A stretch of DNA of 38,797 bases from Geodermatophilus sabuli (GCF_010686765.1 NZ_JAAGWF010000032.1:1-38797); one strand, 5' to 3'; positions 17,398-25,627 are shown, counted from the first letter of the stretch. A program made the numbers and translations. Notes: generated by a model from the letters alone, not told the origin.

Positions 17398-18212
17398 GCG
17401 GGACGCGGGCGGTCCGGCTGCCCGAGCACCGTGGCGACGTGCTCGTGCGCCGGACCGCGCACCCGCGTGCAGAAGTCCGCCCACACCTGGCCCAGCTCCG
17501 CCCCCGGCCAGCCCGGTGGCCGCAGGGCGTCGGGCAGCATGGGGTCCCGCGCGCCCACGCGGCGGACGTCGGCGAGCGCCCGCAGGTGAGTGACCAGCGC
17601 CGCCCGCCCGTCGGGGACGGGACCGGCCAGGACGTCCCGGAGGCGGTCGATCTCCCGTCGGTAGGCGGCCGCGACGCCCTGCAGGTCCCAGCAGCGCGCG
17701 GCCAGCTCGGCGTCGGAGCCGCCGGTCTCGGCGGTCACCTGGGCGGTGAGCAGGTCCAGCCGGCCGATCGGCTCGGTGGCCAGGTCCGTGCGGACGCCGT
17801 CCAGCGCGGCCCGGTGCGGGGAGACCCAGGTGGCCGGGGCCAGCGGCCCGAAGCCGTGCCGGGCGAGGGTGCGGCGCACCCGCTCACGGGCCGCGCGGTC
17901 GGTCTCCGGCACGGTGTAGATCACCATGCGCCAGCGGCCGTCCCAGGTGCCCAGCCGCTCGTCCAGCCGCAGCCTCCGGGTCCGCACCGCGGTGCGCAGC
18001 GCCTCGGTGGGCGCGTACAGGGTCTCCCGGCCGCGGCGGGTGGCCGCCAGCCAGCCGGCCCGGCGCAGGGCGGCCGTGGTCATGCGGGTGGTCGGCTCCG
18101 CGACGGCGAAGGTCTCCAGCAGCGCCACCAGGGACCGCAACCGCACCGGCTCGTCCGTGACGGCGTCGAGGTGCTCGGCGAACAGGTCGACCACGAGGTC
18201 TCGGACGGTCAT
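17367..18212 (-). CDS. PaaX-family transcriptional regulator
   Basis: 281-residue regulator. It has an N-terminal winged helix (about 1-75, [31 protein letters not shown]), a central PaaX-type domain beginning [43 protein letters not shown] (about 95-140), and a C-terminal helical domain. PaaX of E. coli represses phenylacetate catabolism and responds to phenylacetyl-CoA; no phenylacetate genes are nearby, so the target here is unknown. ATG 18212 follows GGGAGGA with 6-base spacing. It runs convergently into the aldo/keto reductase, with a 31-base overlap of the two coding ends. Confidence 0.92.
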   Translation of the reverse strand: MTVRDLVVDLFAEHLDAVTDEPVRLRSLVALLETFAVAEPTTRMTTAALRRAGWLAATRRGRETLYAPTEALRTAVRTRRLRLDERLGTWDGRWRMVIYTVPETDRAARERVRRTLARHGFGPLAPATWVSPHRAALDGVRTDLATEPIGRLDLLTAQVTAETGGSDAELAARCWDLQGVAAAYRREIDRLRDVLAGPVPDGRAALVTHLRALADVRRVGARDPMLPDALRPPGWPGAELGQVWADFCTRVRGPAHEHVATVLGQPDRPRPAQRWTVDMSG

Positions 18213-18345
18213 TCCAGTCCTCCCGGGGCGGACGGCCGCCTGGCCCGACGGGGTGCTGGTCCCGACGCCGGGTCGGTGTCCAGGACGTTCTCCCCGAGCG
18301 GGAGGATGGCACCGTGCCCGATGTCGCTGCTCAGGGGGGCCCCCG

Positions 18346-18711
18346 GTGACGCCGGCACTCGTGGTCGGGACGACGGTGGTCGCCGCGCTGCTGGCGCTCG
18401 CCGGCCTCGCCTCGACGGTGGCCCGCAGGCGGATCGGGCTGCTGCACCTGTGGGGCGCGGCCCTGCTGGAGGCGGTCCTCCTGGTCCAGGCGGTGCTGGC
18501 CCTGGTGCTGCTGGCCCGCGGCGAACGGCTCGCCGACACCCCCACCTTCCTCGGCTACCTGGGCGGCATCGTGCTGCTGCCGGTGGCCGGCGCCCTGTGG
18601 GCGCGGTCGGAGCCGAGCCGCTGGGCGGGGACGGTGCTGGCGGTGGCGGCCGGCGCCGTGGGAGTCATGATCTGGCGGTTGTCGCAACTGTGGGAGGCGA
18701 CGGGTGGCTGA
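18346..18711 (+). CDS. Hypothetical four-helix membrane protein
   Basis: 121 residues with four hydrophobic helices (about 2-22, 32-57, 70-88, 95-113) and Arg/Trp-rich connecting loops; the end is WRLSQLWEATGG. GTG at 18346, preceded by a G-rich stretch. The last 8 bases overlap the next gene (start 18704), so the two small membrane proteins are probably co-translated and may act together. No family recognised; the sequence belongs to the many small actinobacterial integral membrane proteins. Confidence 0.75.
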   Translation: MTPALVVGTTVVAALLALAGLASTVARRRIGLLHLWGAALLEAVLLVQAVLALVLLARGERLADTPTFLGYLGGIVLLPVAGALWARSEPSRWAGTVLAVAAGAVGVMIWRLSQLWEATGG

Positions 18712-19132
18712 GCCCGAGCAGGACCGCCGGCGGGCGGCGGACGGCGTGACGGCGGACGGGCCGGGGCGGGTGCTGGTCGCCGTCTACGGCGTCTTCGCAC
18801 TCGCCGCCGGGGCCAGGGCCGCCGTGCAGCTGTCCACCCGGTTCGCCGACGCCCCGGTGGCCTACCTGCTGTCCGCGCTGGCCGCGGTGGTCTACCTCGT
18901 CGCCACCGTCGCCCTGGCCCGCGGCGGCCGGCGCACCGCGCTGGTGGCCATCTCGATCGAGCTGGCGGGCGTGCTGGTCGTCGGCACCCTGTCGCTGCTG
19001 GACCGGGCGGCCTTCCCCGACGAGACGGTGTGGTCGGCCTACGGCCGCGGCTACCTGTTCATCCCGCTGGTGCTGCCGGTGCTCGGGCTGCTGTGGCTGC
19101 GCCGGTCGCGGCGGCCGGCCGCGACCGGCTGA
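18704..19132 (+). CDS. Hypothetical four-helix membrane protein
   Basis: 142 residues: a charged N-terminal segment (MAEPEQDRRRAADG), four hydrophobic helices (about 22-45, 50-70, 78-97, 112-131) and a basic tail (LRRSRRPAATG). Start codon GTG at 18704 lies inside the end of the preceding membrane protein gene (8-base overlap), indicating an operon. Ends 16 bases before the convergent Gly-rich protein gene. Function unknown. Confidence 0.82.
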   Translation: MAEPEQDRRRAADGVTADGPGRVLVAVYGVFALAAGARAAVQLSTRFADAPVAYLLSALAAVVYLVATVALARGGRRTALVAISIELAGVLVVGTLSLLDRAAFPDETVWSAYGRGYLFIPLVLPVLGLLWLRRSRRPAATG

Positions 19133-19148
19133 CCCGCCGCGGCCCGCG

Positions 19149-19919
19149 TCAGAACTCGCCGCCGCCGAAGTCGCCACCGACGTCGCCACCGGAGTCCCAG
19201 CCGCCGTCGGCACCACCGGCGAAGTCACCGCCGGGGTCGACCCCACCGGGATCGGCGGCGTAGTCCCCACCGGGGTCACCGCCGCCGTCACCCTCGGCGC
19301 CGTCCTGGAAGCCCTCGGCGTAGGCCTCCTCGTCGCCGCCGCCGAACAGGCCGCCGTCACCGAGGCCGGTGTCGAACAGGGCGTCGGCGACCGCCGTGCC
19401 CACGACCAGGCCACCGACCGTGCCGAGCAGGCTGGCGCCCATCATGCCGCCGAAGCTGGGCCCGTACCCGCCGCCGAAGCCTCCCCCGCCGTACCCCCCG
19501 CCGCCGTAGCCGGGCCCGTAGCCGCCGCCGGGACCGTAGCCGCCGCCGAACGCGCGCTCCAGGGTGCCCGGGCGCCGCATCTCGGCACGCGTGGCGGCCC
19601 GGGCGAGCGTGCGCGGGTCGTCGGAGCGCGGGCGTTCCCCGGACGGTGCGGCGGCGGCGAGCTGCACGAGCACCTCCTGCCGTTGCTGCGGGGTGAGCTT
19701 GCCGAACGCCTCGGCGTGCGCCTCCTCGATCTGGTCGGGCGGGGCGGTGCGCAGGAGGTAGCGGTAGCGCTCCACGGCCTGCTCGTCGGCCGAGCGGCCG
19801 GCCGGGGCCGGCGGGGGTGGTGGTGCGGCGTAGCCGTCGTACCCGGGGGCGTAGCCCTCGTGGCCCCCCTCGGCGTAGCGAGGTGGGCGGCGGCCGAAGA
19901 GCCGGTCGAGCAGTCCCAT
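19149..19919 (-). CDS. Glycine-rich low-complexity protein of unknown function
   Basis: 256 residues. A short basic start (MGLLDRLFGRRPP) is followed by a Pro/Tyr-rich segment (14-45). A folded helical core (about 46-120) carries AVERYRYLLRTAPPDQIEEAHAEAFGKLTPQQRQEVLVQLA and RTLARAATRAEMRRPGTLERAFG. A Gly/Tyr repeat region (about 124-160, GYGPGYGGGGYGGGGF type) leads into a hydrophobic glycine-zipper-like stretch (GASLLGTVGGLVVGTAVADALF, about 163-184). The tail is strongly acidic with Gly/Asp (185-256). ATG 19919. Divergent from the LOV phosphatase gene with 143 bases between. No enzymatic motif; the composition suggests disorder or condensate formation, which is inference. Confidence 0.85.
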   Translation of the reverse strand: MGLLDRLFGRRPPRYAEGGHEGYAPGYDGYAAPPPPPAPAGRSADEQAVERYRYLLRTAPPDQIEEAHAEAFGKLTPQQRQEVLVQLAAAAPSGERPRSDDPRTLARAATRAEMRRPGTLERAFGGGYGPGGGYGPGYGGGGYGGGGFGGGYGPSFGGMMGASLLGTVGGLVVGTAVADALFDTGLGDGGLFGGGDEEAYAEGFQDGAEGDGGGDPGGDYAADPGGVDPGGDFAGGADGGWDSGGDVGGDFGGGEF

Positions 19920-20049
19920 CGCGATCGTCTCCCTCCCGGTGGCACGGCGTGCCCCGACGAGGGGTTCCCGCCCGGCCGCCGTCCACACCTCGCGGCACTC
20001 CCGCACTGGTCAGCGCGGTGCGACAGGCATCGACCCGAACCCGCACGGT

Positions 20050-20065
20050 TACTGTTGCCCCCGTG
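20050..20065 (+). promoter_or_regulatory. Candidate -10 element for leaderless LOV phosphatase transcript
   Basis: TACTGT at 20050-20055 is followed after 7 bases by the GTG start at 20063. This is the TANNNT spacing seen at leaderless actinobacterial genes. No clear -35 and no Shine-Dalgarno. Confidence 0.4.
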
Positions 20066-22366
20066 CCGGCCGAGCGGGGACGTCCACAGGACACGTCGGG
20101 CGTCCACCCCCCGCTCGAGGCCGTCGGGGCCGGACCGGCCGGCATCGTCACCGCCGCGACCGCCGTCGTCTCCGGGCTGGAGCACGGCGGCGGGGGGACG
20201 GCGGCGTTGCCGGGGGTGCTCGCCGACGTCCCGGTGGCGGTGCTGGTCATCGACCGCGGCGCCGGCACGGTCACCTACGCCAACACCGCGGCGGTCGAGA
20301 TGGCCGGCAACGTCGGCCTGCCGGTGGACATCGACGGCTGGGGCGCAGCCGCCGGGCTGACCGACCTGGGTGGCCGGCCGCTGGCCGCCAGCAGTGGGCC
20401 GCTGTCGCTGGTCGCGCAGGGCCAGCCGGTCGCCGGCGAGGCGGTGATGCTGACGCCGGGGCGCAGCTCGGAGGCCGGCCGCGCAGCAGAGGACGACGGC
20501 CGCAGCGACCGGGTGCTCTGGGTCACCGGGTTCCCGCTGAGCGGGCCGGGCAGCGCCCAGCAGCTGTCCCTCGTCGTCCTGCTCGAGGTCGAGGCGCCCG
20601 ACGACGAGCTCGACGCGGAGGGCTATCTGCAGGCCCTGCGTGACCGGGCGGTCATCGCCACCGACATGACCTTCACGATCACCGACCCCCGGCAACCGGA
20701 CGACCCGCTGATCTGGGTGAACCCCTCGTTCACCCGGCTCACCGGGTACGAGTACGCGGAGGCCGTCGGCCGCAACTGCCGGTTCCTGCAGGGTCCCGCG
20801 ACCGCACCGGAGGCGGTCGACACGATCCGCGCCGCGCTGGCCGGGGAGCGCCCCGTCAGCGTGACGCTGCTCAACTACCGCAAGGACGGCACCGCCTTCT
20901 GGAACCAGCTGTCGATCAGCCCGGTCTTCGACGGGGAGGGCCGGCTGGTCAGCTTCGTCGGCGTGCAGACCGACGTCACCGAGCGGGTCCGCGTCGAGCG
21001 CGAACGGGAGGCCGCCTTCGCCGCCGAGCGCACGGCCCGTGAGGAGGCCGAGCTGGCCCGGGCGACCGCCGAGCAGTCCCGGGCCGACGCCGAGCACGCG
21101 CGGGCCGAGGCAGAGCGCGCGCAGGGCAGGCTGGCGCTCATGGCCGAGGCGACGAGCACGCTGATCGCCACGCTGGACCTCACCGACCTGCTCGAGCGCC
21201 TGGCCGGGCTCTGCGTCCCGCTGCTGGCCGACTGGGCGTTCATCACCGTCGTCGACGACACCGGCGCGGTGCAGCAGACCGCGTTCCGGCACCGCGACGG
21301 GCGGGAGGCGGACCTGCGGCTGCTCAGCGCGCGGCACGTGCAGCAGCTGCCGGAGGGCTCCCCGACCCGGCGCAGCATCGCGACCTCCCGCGCCGTGCTG
21401 GTCGCGGACGCCGGTGAGCAGCTCGCCGGCATCTTCGCCAGCGACGCCGCCCGCGACGCCTTCGCCCGTCTGGGCGCGGCCTCGGTCCTGGCGCTGCCGA
21501 TGGTGGCCCGCCGCCGGACGCGCGCGGCCATCCTGCTGACCCGCAGGGACGCCGACCGGCCGTTCACCCGGGAGGACGTCGACCTGGCCGAGGACCTCGC
21601 CCGCCGGGCCGCCCTGGCCATGGACAACGTCCGGCTGTACCAGCAGGAGCAGACCGTCGCGGACACCCTGCAGCGCTCCCTGCTGCCGGAGCTGCCCGAC
21701 ATCGCGGGGCTGGAGTCGGCCGCCCACTACGTCAGCGCCTCGACCGCCGCGGACGTGGGCGGGGACTTCTACGACCTGCTGGAGCTGCCCGACGGCGCGG
21801 TGGGCATGGTCGTGGGTGACGTCGTCGGGCACGACGTCGCCGCCGCGGCCGCCATGGGGCACCTGCGGGGGCTCATCCGGGCCTGCGTGTGGGAGGCGCC
21901 CGATCCCGACCCGGGCGCGGTGCTGGCGCGGGTCGACCGGCTGGTGCAGGGGCTCCGGGTCGCCTCGATGGCCACCCTCGTCTACGTCCGCGCGGTCCCT
22001 CCCACCGCTGCCGGGGCACCGTGGCGGCTGCACGTGGCCAACGCCGGGCACCCGCCGTTGCTGCTGCGCGAACCCGGGGGTGCGATCCGGGTGCTGTCGG
22101 AGGTGAGCGGCATGCTGGTCGGCGTCGGTGACGCGGCCCGGGAGACCGTCGTCCTGGACGTCCCCTCGGGCACGACCCTGCTGGCCTACACGGACGGGCT
22201 GATCGAGCGGCCCGGCACCGATCTGGACGCCGGCATCTCCGAGCTGGTCGGCCGCCTGGCCGCCGCCCCGGTTCCCGCCGGCCCCCGCGAGCTGTGCGAC
22301 GTCGCGGTGGCCGGGCCCCTCGACGGCCGGGACGACGTCGCACTGATCGCGGTCCGCTTCGGCTGA
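20063..22366 (+). CDS. Blue-light sensor phosphatase: PAS-LOV-GAF-SpoIIE (PP2C)
   Basis: 767 residues. PAS-like domain (about 53-175); LOV domain (about 195-307) with the full flavin signature GRNCRFLQG (236-244, adduct-forming Cys239), LNYRKDGTAFWN (270-281) and the signalling Gln302 in GVQTDVTE. Then a helical coiled linker (305-355), a GAF domain (about 365-525), and a SpoIIE-type PP2C phosphatase (about 535-767) with VGGDFYDL (565-572), VVGDVVGHD (583-591), NAGHPPLLL and YTDGLIE. By analogy with RsbU/RsbP it should dephosphorylate an anti-sigma-factor antagonist when the FMN-LOV domain absorbs blue light, releasing an alternative sigma factor. No RsbV/RsbW-like partner is in the window. 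GTG 20063 is chosen because it follows a -10-like TACTGT by 7 bases; the frame remains open upstream through the divergent gene's start. Confidence 0.93.
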   Translation: MPAERGRPQDTSGVHPPLEAVGAGPAGIVTAATAVVSGLEHGGGGTAALPGVLADVPVAVLVIDRGAGTVTYANTAAVEMAGNVGLPVDIDGWGAAAGLTDLGGRPLAASSGPLSLVAQGQPVAGEAVMLTPGRSSEAGRAAEDDGRSDRVLWVTGFPLSGPGSAQQLSLVVLLEVEAPDDELDAEGYLQALRDRAVIATDMTFTITDPRQPDDPLIWVNPSFTRLTGYEYAEAVGRNCRFLQGPATAPEAVDTIRAALAGERPVSVTLLNYRKDGTAFWNQLSISPVFDGEGRLVSFVGVQTDVTERVRVEREREAAFAAERTAREEAELARATAEQSRADAEHARAEAERAQGRLALMAEATSTLIATLDLTDLLERLAGLCVPLLADWAFITVVDDTGAVQQTAFRHRDGREADLRLLSARHVQQLPEGSPTRRSIATSRAVLVADAGEQLAGIFASDAARDAFARLGAASVLALPMVARRRTRAAILLTRRDADRPFTREDVDLAEDLARRAALAMDNVRLYQQEQTVADTLQRSLLPELPDIAGLESAAHYVSASTAADVGGDFYDLLELPDGAVGMVVGDVVGHDVAAAAAMGHLRGLIRACVWEAPDPDPGAVLARVDRLVQGLRVASMATLVYVRAVPPTAAGAPWRLHVANAGHPPLLLREPGGAIRVLSEVSGMLVGVGDAARETVVLDVPSGTTLLAYTDGLIERPGTDLDAGISELVGRLAAAPVPAGPRELCDVAVAGPLDGRDDVALIAVRFG

Positions 22367-22390
22367 GCCCCGCGGCGGCGTCCGGGCTCA
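22364..22390. terminator. Bidirectional terminator between LOV phosphatase and flavin reductase genes
   Basis: TGAGCCC (22364-22370) and GGGCTCA (22384-22390) form a perfect 7-bp stem around a 13-base GC-rich loop. The stop codons of both convergent genes (TGA at 22364-22366 plus; TCA at 22388-22390 read on minus) are the outer ends of the stem, so the hairpin can serve either transcript. Confidence 0.5.
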
Positions 22391-22909
22391 GCCGTCGGCG
22401 GTCCCCAGCAGGCCGTACGCGCCCCGGTGGTAGAGCAGCGGGCGGCGCCGGGCGTCGGCGCCCAGGTCGAGCACGCGGGCGGCCACCAGGGTGTGGTCGC
22501 CCCCGTCGTACTCGGCCCACAGCTCGCAGTCGATCCAGGCCACCACGTCGTCGAGGACCGGCTGCCCGGTGCGGCTGGGCCGCCAGTGGACGCCGGCGAA
22601 CTTGTCACCGCCGGACCGGGCGAAGGCACCCGACAGCCCGGTCTGGTCCTCGGCCAGCACGTTGACGCAGAACCGGCCGAACGCGCGCAGCAGCGGCCAG
22701 GTCTGCGAGGTGCGGGCCGGCGCGAACACCACCAGCGGTGGGTCCAGGGACAGCGAGCTGAACGACTGGCAGGTGAAGCCGATCGGCCCGGCGTCGGTCA
22801 GCGCGGTGACCACGGTGACGCCGGAGGCGAAGTGCCCCAGCACCTCGCGCATGACGAGGGGGTCCACGACCTCCACCGCGCCGTCCGGCCCTGCTCCCGG
22901 CTCGCTCAT
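22388..22909 (-). CDS. Flavin reductase-like protein (FMN-binding split barrel)
   Basis: 173 residues of the flavin reductase domain family (HpaC/ActVB type), which use NAD(P)H to reduce FMN or FAD, usually to supply an oxygenase. Visible features are VLGHFASGVTVVTALTDAGPIGFTCQSFSSLSLDPPLVVFAPARTSQTW (about 22-72, flavin phosphate and ring contacts), then FCVNVLAEDQTGLSGAF, and C-terminal IDCELWAEYDGGDHTLVAARVLDL. ATG 22909 overlaps the TGA of the upstream lyase gene by 4 bases (ATGA). No oxygenase partner is present nearby. Confidence 0.9.
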   Translation of the reverse strand: MSEPGAGPDGAVEVVDPLVMREVLGHFASGVTVVTALTDAGPIGFTCQSFSSLSLDPPLVVFAPARTSQTWPLLRAFGRFCVNVLAEDQTGLSGAFARSGGDKFAGVHWRPSRTGQPVLDDVVAWIDCELWAEYDGGDHTLVAARVLDLGADARRRPLLYHRGAYGLLGTADG

Positions 22910-23853
22910 GAGGTCGACCCAACCACGGCGTCCCCGCGCGGGACCGAGCGCCCGCCGGCGCGGTACAGGGAACTGGGCAACTCGTGGCCCACGGCGTGCT
23001 CGGTGACCCGGGCGGCAGCCAGGACGGCGTCGAGGTCCAGACCGGTGCGCACGCCGGACTCCTCCAGCAGGTAGACCAGCTCCTCCGTGGCGATGTTGCC
23101 GCTCGCCCCGGGCGCGAACGGGCAGCCGCCGAGGCCGCCGACGGAGGAGTCCAGCTGGGTGACCCCGGCCTGGACGGCGGCCAGCGCGTTGGCCTGGCCG
23201 GTGCCCCGGGTGTCGTGGAAGTGGACGCCGACGGGGGTGCCGGGGCAGGCACGCCGGACGGCGTCGAGCAGCAGGACCACCCGCAGGGGGACCGTCGTCC
23301 CGATCGTGTCGCCCAGGCACAGCTGGTCGGCCCCGGCGGTGACCGCGGCGCGGGCGACGTCGACGGTGCGGCCGATGGGGGTCCGCCCGTCGAAGGGACA
23401 GTCCCACGCCGTCGCGATGACGACCTCCAGCGACCCGCCGGCACCGTGGGCGAGCCCGGCGATCTCCGGGACGGCGCCGAGGGCCTCCGCGGTGGAGCGG
23501 CCGGCGTTGGCCCGGCTGTGCCCGTCGGAGGCCGAGACGACGTACTCGAGGTCGGCCACGCCGGCGTCCACCGCCCGCACCGCGCCCCGGGGGTTGGCCA
23601 CCAGGGCCGACCAGTGCACGTCGCCCCAGCGGGACAGCTCCGCGGCGACGGCGTCCGCGTCGGCGAGAGCGGGGACCGCCCTGGGCGAGACGAAGGACGT
23701 CGCCTCGATCCGCCGGACGCCGGTCGCCACCAACGCCTCCAGCATCTCGAGCTTGGCGTCGAGCGGCACCGGGGCCTCCAGCTGGAGACCGTCGCGCATG
23801 CCCACCTCGCGGATGTCCACGGCGGCCGGCAGCACCAGGTCGAACTCGTTCAC
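22906..23853 (-). CDS. Hydroxymethylglutaryl-CoA lyase
   Basis: Cleaves HMG-CoA to acetyl-CoA and acetoacetate at the end of leucine breakdown; TIM-barrel of the DRE-TIM lyase family. 315 residues, normal length. Seen: REVGMRDGLQ (15-24, with the Arg-Asp pair binding metal), a conserved SASDGHSRAN stretch, GVHFHDTRGTGQAN (metal-binding His-x-His) and the family signature GGLGGCPFAPGASGNIATEEL with the catalytic Cys. GTG 23853 follows GAGGGGACC. It overlaps the flavin reductase gene by 4 bases, so the two form an operon. A related acyl-CoA lyase (citramalyl-CoA or similar) is possible because other leucine catabolism genes are absent nearby. A parS-like site is 55 bases upstream. Confidence 0.92.
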   Translation of the reverse strand: MNEFDLVLPAAVDIREVGMRDGLQLEAPVPLDAKLEMLEALVATGVRRIEATSFVSPRAVPALADADAVAAELSRWGDVHWSALVANPRGAVRAVDAGVADLEYVVSASDGHSRANAGRSTAEALGAVPEIAGLAHGAGGSLEVVIATAWDCPFDGRTPIGRTVDVARAAVTAGADQLCLGDTIGTTVPLRVVLLLDAVRRACPGTPVGVHFHDTRGTGQANALAAVQAGVTQLDSSVGGLGGCPFAPGASGNIATEELVYLLEESGVRTGLDLDAVLAAARVTEHAVGHELPSSLYRAGGRSVPRGDAVVGSTS

Positions 23854-23908
23854 GGTCGGTCCCCTCGTCCGGCGGCGGCGTCGGACCACCATCCTGCTCC
23901 GTTCCCAC

Positions 23909-23922
23909 GTTCCACGTGGAAC
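23909..23922. other. parS-like ParB binding palindrome, copy 2
   Basis: Perfect palindrome GTTCCACGTGGAAC, identical to copies at 11869 and 34767, in the divergent intergenic region between the lyase and diguanylate cyclase genes. A partial extra half-site (GTTCCCAC, 23901-23908) directly abuts it. Confidence 0.75.
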
Positions 23923-24001
23923 TGCCCGGGGCACCTAGCGCGTCGAGAACCTGCAGGAATGTCCGCGGGATGCCGCAGGATGTCCGGGACGGAGGTGGGA
24001 C

Positions 24002-24889
24002 GTGACGAACACGGCGGGCACGCTGCCCCCGGCCGACCGCCGGAGCGCCTTCGCGAACGCCCCGATGGGCATCGTGCTGGCGACCCCGTCCGGGCGGCTC
24101 GTCGACGCGAACCCGGCCTTCGGGGCGATGCTCGGCCGGACACCCGACGAGCTCTACGGCTGCGCGGTGCTCGACCTCATCCACCCCGACGACTCGATGG
24201 CGACCGCCGAGGCCTACACCGACCTGGTCGAACGGCGGCGGACGATGCGGCACGAGACCCGGCTGGTCCGCAGCGACGGCAGCCTGGTGCCGGTGCAGGT
24301 CACCTCGTCGTGGGTGGACGCGACGCCGGAGGGCGACCCGCCGCACGTGGTGGCCATCGTCGAGGACATCACCGAGCGCAAGGCCCTGGAGGCCGCGCTC
24401 GTGCACCGCTCGCTGCACGACCCGCTGACCGGGCTGCCCAACCGGATCCTCTTCGGCGACCGGCTGCGGCACGCCCTGGAGCGCGGCCACCGGGAGCGGA
24501 CCCCCACCTGCGTGCTCGGCATCGACCTCGACGGCTTCAAGGCGATCAACGACCACCACGGCCACCCGGTGGGCGACGAGGTGCTGGTCGCCTTCGCCGA
24601 GCGGCTCACCTCGGTGCTGCGGGCCAGCGACACCGCGGCCCGCGTCGGGGGCGACGAGTTCAGCATCGTGTGCGAGAACACCTCCCGGGCAGACGCGGAG
24701 GCGCTGGCCGAGCGGCTGCGGAACACCGTCACCGAGCCGCTCGAGGTGGACGGCGTGACGATCCCGTTGGGCATGAGCATCGGCCTGGGCACCGTCGCGG
24801 GGGGCACCGATCCCGAGCTGGCCTTCGAGCTGCTGGTCCGCGAGGCCGACGACGCGATGTACGCCGACAAGGCGACCCGCCGGCACTGA
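24002..24889 (+). CDS. PAS-GGDEF diguanylate cyclase
   Basis: Soluble enzyme that makes c-di-GMP from two GTP. 295 residues: PAS sensor domain (about 14-125, FANAPMGIVLATPSGRLVDANPAF to VVAIVEDITERK), short linker, then GGDEF domain (about 135-293) starting HDPLTGLPNR. The active site is intact (GGDEF, 216-220), and RASD (207-210) five residues before it is a canonical product-inhibition I-site. No EAL or HD-GYP domain. GTG 24002 follows a GGAGG Shine-Dalgarno. No membrane segment, so it senses a cytoplasmic cue through PAS; the cofactor is unknown. No c-di-GMP effector is encoded in the window. Confidence 0.95.
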   Translation: MTNTAGTLPPADRRSAFANAPMGIVLATPSGRLVDANPAFGAMLGRTPDELYGCAVLDLIHPDDSMATAEAYTDLVERRRTMRHETRLVRSDGSLVPVQVTSSWVDATPEGDPPHVVAIVEDITERKALEAALVHRSLHDPLTGLPNRILFGDRLRHALERGHRERTPTCVLGIDLDGFKAINDHHGHPVGDEVLVAFAERLTSVLRASDTAARVGGDEFSIVCENTSRADAEALAERLRNTVTEPLEVDGVTIPLGMSIGLGTVAGGTDPELAFELLVREADDAMYADKATRRH

Positions 24890-24906
24890 CGTGGAGCGCT
24901 GCTGGC

Positions 24907-25623
24907 TCAGCGGCTCCCGGGGCCCGCGGCCGCCCAGCCCGTGGTGCGGGGGAGGCGGGCGAAGACCGCGGTGAGGACCGGGAGCACCGAGGCGAAGACC
25001 AGGAAGACGACCAGGCCGACCACGTCGTCGGACTGGTCGAAGGTCACCAGCCCCACGACGAGCGTCACCAGCAGCACACCGACGGCGGCCGCGGCCGAGC
25101 CGAACAGCAGGCCCGGCGGGCGGCGCTGCAGCAGCTGGGCCGCACCGGCGATCATCCCGGCCGCGCAGGGCAGGCCGAGCACGAGCAGCACGGTGGCGGC
25201 GTCGTCCTCACCGCCGGCGGTCACGGCGATCAGGAAGCCCAGCGAAGCGAGCGCGGTCAGCCCGCCGGTGACGAAGCCGAGCACGACCGCCGCGGTGGCC
25301 ACCCCGGGCCGGGCCGGCCCCTCCGGCCAGGAGGCCGGGACCGACGGCCACCGCCAGCCCGGCGGGTCGCCGTACCCGGCCGGCGGGCCGTAGCCGGGTG
25401 GCGGCCCGTACCCGGGCGGCGCGCCGTAGCCGGGTGGCGGCCCGTACCCGGCCGGCGCGCCGTAGCCGGGTGGCGGCCCGTACCCGGGCGGGGGCCCGTA
25501 CCCGGGCGGGCCGTATCCCGGTGGCGGTCCGTACCCGGGCGGCGGGCCGTACCCCGGCGGGACGCCGTACCCGGGCTGCCCCGGCGGAACGGCGTCCCAC
25601 TCCTGCTGATCGTCGCCCTGCAT
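24907..25623 (-). CDS. Membrane protein with PGYG-repeat cytoplasmic domain
   Basis: 238 residues. The first 90 are a low-complexity tail built from about a dozen PGYGPPP/PGYGAP units. The rest has four hydrophobic helices (about 107-132, 139-160, 170-190, 196-215), an acidic loop (GGEDD) and a basic end. Proline/tyrosine-rich tails like this are common on actinobacterial envelope proteins and may mediate protein clustering. No catalytic motif. ATG 25623; ends 17 bases from the convergent diguanylate cyclase gene. It lies only 4 bases beyond the end of the MMPL transporter gene on the same strand, so it could be third in the TetR-MMPL operon. Confidence 0.87.
   Translation of the reverse strand: MQGDDQQEWDAVPPGQPGYGVPPGYGPPPGYGPPPGYGPPGYGPPPGYGPPPGYGAPAGYGPPPGYGAPPGYGPPPGYGPPAGYGDPPGWRWPSVPASWPEGPARPGVATAAVVLGFVTGGLTALASLGFLIAVTAGGEDDAATVLLVLGLPCAAGMIAGAAQLLQRRPPGLLFGSAAAAVGVLLVTLVVGLVTFDQSDDVVGLVVFLVFASVLPVLTAVFARLPRTTGWAAAGPGSR
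25365..25590. repeat. Short in-frame tandem repeats encoding PGYG units
   Basis: Imperfect 18-24 bp repeats of the type CCGTACCCGGGCGG (plus strand) inside the membrane protein gene, coding for proline-glycine-tyrosine-glycine units. Such arrays change length easily by slippage. Confidence 0.7.
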
Positions 25624-25627
25624 GGGG

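Noticed and set aside
24895..24917. Possible terminator between the diguanylate cyclase and the PGYG protein gene
   Set aside because: The arms (GAGCGCTG and CAGCGGCTC) pair only with a bulge and overlap the coding end. Too weak to list as a feature.
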